DNA from: Proteiniclasticum ruminis DSM 24773
GTDB lineage: Bacteria; Bacillota; Clostridia; Clostridiales; Clostridiaceae
Length of the DNA stretch: 64,000 nucleotides
NCBI RefSeq assembly: GCF_000701905.1
Contig: NZ_JNKC01000001.1
Location: 496,001-560,000, forward strand
Direction: 5' to 3'
The position numbers and the translations under genes are program-made. The notes under the pieces are model-generated. The model did no database searches. It was not told where the DNA came from and was given only the letters and a program-made list of their open reading frames with translations. How positions within the stretch are numbered: position 1 is the stretch's first letter; each line of letters begins with the position of its first letter. Positions 61,719-64,000 of the stretch are shown here, one piece after another.

Positions 61719-62548
61719 CTTGAGCTGATGGCCTTATTGATATGCACCATGAGGTAGACCATCTCCTGCAAGGTCACCTCATGATGAAAGTTCTTGTAGA
61801 CAAACGTCTTGATTTTCTTTTCTACAGCCTTATAACGCTTATCTTTTTTCATGAACATCTCGTAGAATTCTTCCACCTGATCCTCTGTACTGGGTTGCTT
61901 TAATAGAATTCTTTTTGCTAGAAATTTCAGATGAGAGTTGAGCCTTGCCAGCGAGATCTCATCCTCGTCAAAATCAATATCAAAAATATCTTCAATGATG
62001 TCCACAACACCGCTGGTGAAGAGAAATATCTTGGATATGCTTTCCTTGTTCTCTCCGAGTGAAGCATTCACCATATGCATGGTCACATAACCAGCTTCAT
62101 GTTCTGATAGAAGAACCCCAGTGGCATCCTTTATGAACTGGAGCCCTTCAAGGCCTACCTGAAACTCTTCAGGATACAGACTCTTGATTTCATGCAGCAT
62201 AAGATTCGGTATCTCCAGCCCGCTTTTTTTTCGTTCCACTGCGTAGGTGATGTGATCAATCATCCCTATCAAAGCCTGCATTGTCATCTGAATCCCCAGG
62301 ACATCTTTGGCCCTGTCCCGGATCTTCTGGGCAGCGTCAATAAGCTCCATGGGCGTATCCCCAAAAAGCCTATAGAGTCTATCTTTCCCATCCTCCCGGA
62401 CCTCATACACCTTCTCGATGCGGTCTTTTGAAACCAGATCCCCCAGTTTTTTCTGGAATCCGATACCTGCACCTGTGAGGATCATTTCCTCTCCGTTCTC
62501 AGACCGGGTTGCAACGATATTGTTATTGAATATCTTGATTATCCTCAT
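61715..62548 (-). CDS. LicT/BglG/GlcT-family transcriptional antiterminator
   Basis: A 277-residue RNA-binding regulator. An N-terminal CAT domain (IIKIFNNNIVATRSENGEEM, about 1-60) is followed by two PRD domains. The regulatory histidines are all visible: MIDHITYAVER and SEHEAGYVTMHM in PRD1, and RLNSHLKFLAKR and MVHINK in PRD2. Phosphorylation by the PTS should set its activity. It is cotranscribed with the EIICB gene. I see no RAT stem-loop with terminator in the leader upstream, so its RNA target is elsewhere or divergent. Confidence 0.92.
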   Translation of the reverse strand: MRIIKIFNNNIVATRSENGEEMILTGAGIGFQKKLGDLVSKDRIEKVYEVREDGKDRLYRLFGDTPMELIDAAQKIRDRAKDVLGIQMTMQALIGMIDHITYAVERKKSGLEIPNLMLHEIKSLYPEEFQVGLEGLQFIKDATGVLLSEHEAGYVTMHMVNASLGENKESISKIFLFTSGVVDIIEDIFDIDFDEDEISLARLNSHLKFLAKRILLKQPSTEDQVEEFYEMFMKKDKRYKAVEKKIKTFVYKNFHHEVTLQEMVYLMVHINKAISSR

Positions 62549-62722
62549 CTACAACCTCCCATGGAACACTATACTCTCTATTATAGTAGTTCTTCCAGTT
62601 TTTTCCTAGTGGAAAGGCACTGCTCAAAAATTCAAATGGTGCAAAAAGTTTGTGCATTTTGTCAATGGAATCCTTTCCATGAAACACGTAAGATAAGAGT
62701 ATGTTGAAAGGAGCTGAAGCAA

Positions 62723-63832
62723 TTGGCTAGTTTAGAATTAAAAAATGTTTGGAAGAAATATCCCGGAGATGTGGTTGCAGTTAAGGATTTTAACCTTACA
62801 ATAGAAGATAAGGAGTTCATCATCTTTGTCGGTCCTTCAGGCTGCGGTAAGTCCACTACACTTCGAATGATTGCAGGACTTGAAGAAATCTCAGATGGTA
62901 CCATTATGATCGGTGAACGCGTCATCAATGATGTGGACCCCAAGGACAGAGACATCGCCATGGTGTTCCAGAACTATGCGCTCTATCCTCATATGAGTGT
63001 TTATGACAATATGGCCTTCGGACTGAAACTGAGAAAAATGTCCAAAAAAGATATAGACGAAAAAGTAAGAGAAGCCGCAAAGATTCTTGATATTGAGCAT
63101 CTTCTTGCAAGAAAGCCCAAAGCTCTTTCTGGCGGACAGAGACAAAGAGTGGCCCTGGGACGTGCCATTGTAAGAGATCCGAATGTCTTCCTCATGGATG
63201 AGCCGCTTTCAAACCTTGATGCGAAGCTCAGAGTCCAGATGAGAACAGAAATTTCCAAGCTTCATCAGAAGCTGCAGACTACTTTTATCTATGTAACCCA
63301 TGACCAGACGGAGGCTATGACCATGGGTACCAGAATCGTTGTCATGAAAGATGGACTCATTCAGCAGGTGGACACACCTCAAAACATCTATGACAATCCT
63401 GCCAATATGTTTGTTGCAGGTTTCATTGGTTCCCCACAGATCAACTTCCTTCCAGCCACAGTAGTTTCTGAAGGTGGAGAGACACTTCTTGCTTATGATA
63501 CTGTAAGAATCCCTGTCTCCAAAGATCAGGCCAAGAAGCTCACTGAAAGAAAGATGGAAGGCAAAGAAGTAGTCATCGGTGTTCGTCCTGAAAACATCAG
63601 CTACGAACAGGAACAGATTGAAAAATGGGGCACTCCGTCCTTTGATGCCAAGGCTGAAGTTACTGAAATCATGGGCGCAGAGTCCTATGTATACCTGACC
63701 AACAAACTGGATAACATCACCATCCGTGTCAACGGAAACAGCAGTGTGAAGCCAAACCAGGTAGTGAAGCTTGCCTTCAACGGGGAAAAGATTCACGTGT
63801 TTGATAAAGAAACGGAAGAAACCATATTCTAA
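62723..63832 (+). CDS. MalK/MsmK/UgpC-type ABC transporter ATP-binding protein
   Basis: A 369-residue ATPase for carbohydrate importers. Walker A is VGPSGCGKSTTLRM (about residues 36-49), the Q-loop is MVFQNYALYPHM, the signature is LSGGQRQRVALGRAI, Walker B is VFLMDEPLSNLDA, and the switch histidine is in YVTHDQTEAM. The C-terminal 130 residues form the regulatory OB-fold (TOBE) domain. The TTG start has AAAGGAG 9 bases upstream. No permease or binding-protein gene is adjacent, so it may serve several sugar transporters, as MsmK/MsmX does. Confidence 0.93.
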   Translation: MASLELKNVWKKYPGDVVAVKDFNLTIEDKEFIIFVGPSGCGKSTTLRMIAGLEEISDGTIMIGERVINDVDPKDRDIAMVFQNYALYPHMSVYDNMAFGLKLRKMSKKDIDEKVREAAKILDIEHLLARKPKALSGGQRQRVALGRAIVRDPNVFLMDEPLSNLDAKLRVQMRTEISKLHQKLQTTFIYVTHDQTEAMTMGTRIVVMKDGLIQQVDTPQNIYDNPANMFVAGFIGSPQINFLPATVVSEGGETLLAYDTVRIPVSKDQAKKLTERKMEGKEVVIGVRPENISYEQEQIEKWGTPSFDAKAEVTEIMGAESYVYLTNKLDNITIRVNGNSSVKPNQVVKLAFNGEKIHVFDKETEETIF

Positions 63833-63849
63833 CAATGGGGAGCGCTGCC

Positions 63850-64000
63850 ATGACCACATACTCTCTTTCCTCCACTTCGGAGAAAATGAAGCTCAATAAC
63901 AAAATAGAGGACCTGCAGAAGGAAGTGCCAAAAACTTCCTTCTGCCCCATCCTTTCATCCACAGAAAACCTCACAGAACTTTATGAGTTTCTTACGGCTT
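63850..64000 (+). CDS. partial gene at the right edge
   Basis: ATG 63850 follows GGGGAG by about 8 bases, 17 bases after the ATPase gene, and the frame is open to the window end (50 codons). The start reads MTTYSLSSTSEKMKLNNKIE and continues with a predicted helix (DLQKEVPK) and TELYEFLTA. Too little is visible to assign a family. It is probably co-transcribed with the ATPase gene. Confidence 0.6.
   Translation, partial: MTTYSLSSTSEKMKLNNKIEDLQKEVPKTSFCPILSSTENLTELYEFLTA

Noticed and set aside
1-64000. CRISPR arrays, rRNA/tRNA genes, transposases or prophage genes
   Set aside because: I looked for regularly spaced repeats, conserved RNA gene cores and mobile-element proteins, and found none.

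Overview
The window looks like a chromosomal segment of a low-to-mid GC, Gram-positive anaerobe of the class Clostridia. Signs of this are two T-box leaders, strong AGGAGG-type ribosome binding sites, TTG/GTG starts, a B. subtilis-like nucleoside ABC system, iron-sulfur serine dehydratase, and a CoA-disulfide reductase fusion. I cannot name the genus with confidence. I see no rRNA, tRNA, insertion sequence, prophage or CRISPR array; nearly all of the window is ordinary core or near-core genome with compact transcription units closed by clear intrinsic terminators.

Layout. 0-3.3 kb: thioredoxin reductase, a DegV protein and a TrpP-like tryptophan transporter behind a T-box leader with a UGG specifier. 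3.3-8.3 kb: a complete nucleoside-type ABC operon (BMP lipoprotein, ATPase, two permeases). 8.5-14.1 kb: TrmL, a HAD phosphatase, and a MoxR / DUF58 / transglutaminase operon. 14.2-18 kb: a VanW-type wall protein, an M42 peptidase, and D-Ala-D-Ala ligase. 18-25.5 kb: an orphan hybrid-lacking histidine kinase, endonuclease III, PlsC, QueG, CysE-CysK, and a lipid kinase. 25.8-29.3 kb: phosphatidylserine synthase, then an ArsR repressor with a four-domain CoADR-rhodanese-TusA-DsrE protein. 29.4-34 kb: SdaAB/SdaAA, a uridine-kinase-like protein, and class II aldolase. 34-41.5 kb: small coiled-coil ORFs, a CYTH protein, leuS behind a Leu T-box, an EAL phosphodiesterase, and a PfpI protein. 41.6-46.5 kb: a Fur-box region with a possible small RNA, tandem HesB/IscA-like proteins, and a MoxR / VWA-metallopeptidase / DUF4116-like operon. 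46.7-50.8 kb: an ECF sigma factor system with two DUF4367 membrane proteins. 50.9-64 kb: a small alarmone synthetase, SDR, transketolase, phosphoesterase, tyrS, a degenerate NAD(P)-binding gene, a P-loop protein, a zinc-ribbon protein, trpS, GNAT, a glucose-type PTS EIICB with a LicT-type antiterminator, a MalK/MsmK-type ATPase, and a partial gene.

The least conventional part is 46.7-50.8 kb. An ECF sigma gene and a membrane-anchored DUF4367 protein (probable anti-sigma) share a sigma-A-type promoter. Two other genes nearby are preceded by nearly identical elements of about 55 bp: GTAAC, an 18-nt spacer, GTTTATATAGT, a strong AAGGGG Shine-Dalgarno sequence, and an ATG at the same distance. 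One drives a secreted 144-residue protein plus a second DUF4367 protein and a membrane protein. The other drives a 19-codon hydrophobic peptide that gene finders would miss. Other points worth attention are a Fur-like box next to a possible C-rich small RNA (42.1-42.3 kb), a hairpin lying between the Shine-Dalgarno and start codon of the phosphatidylserine synthase gene, and a small gene whose frame continues 55 codons past a TAG to end just before a terminator.
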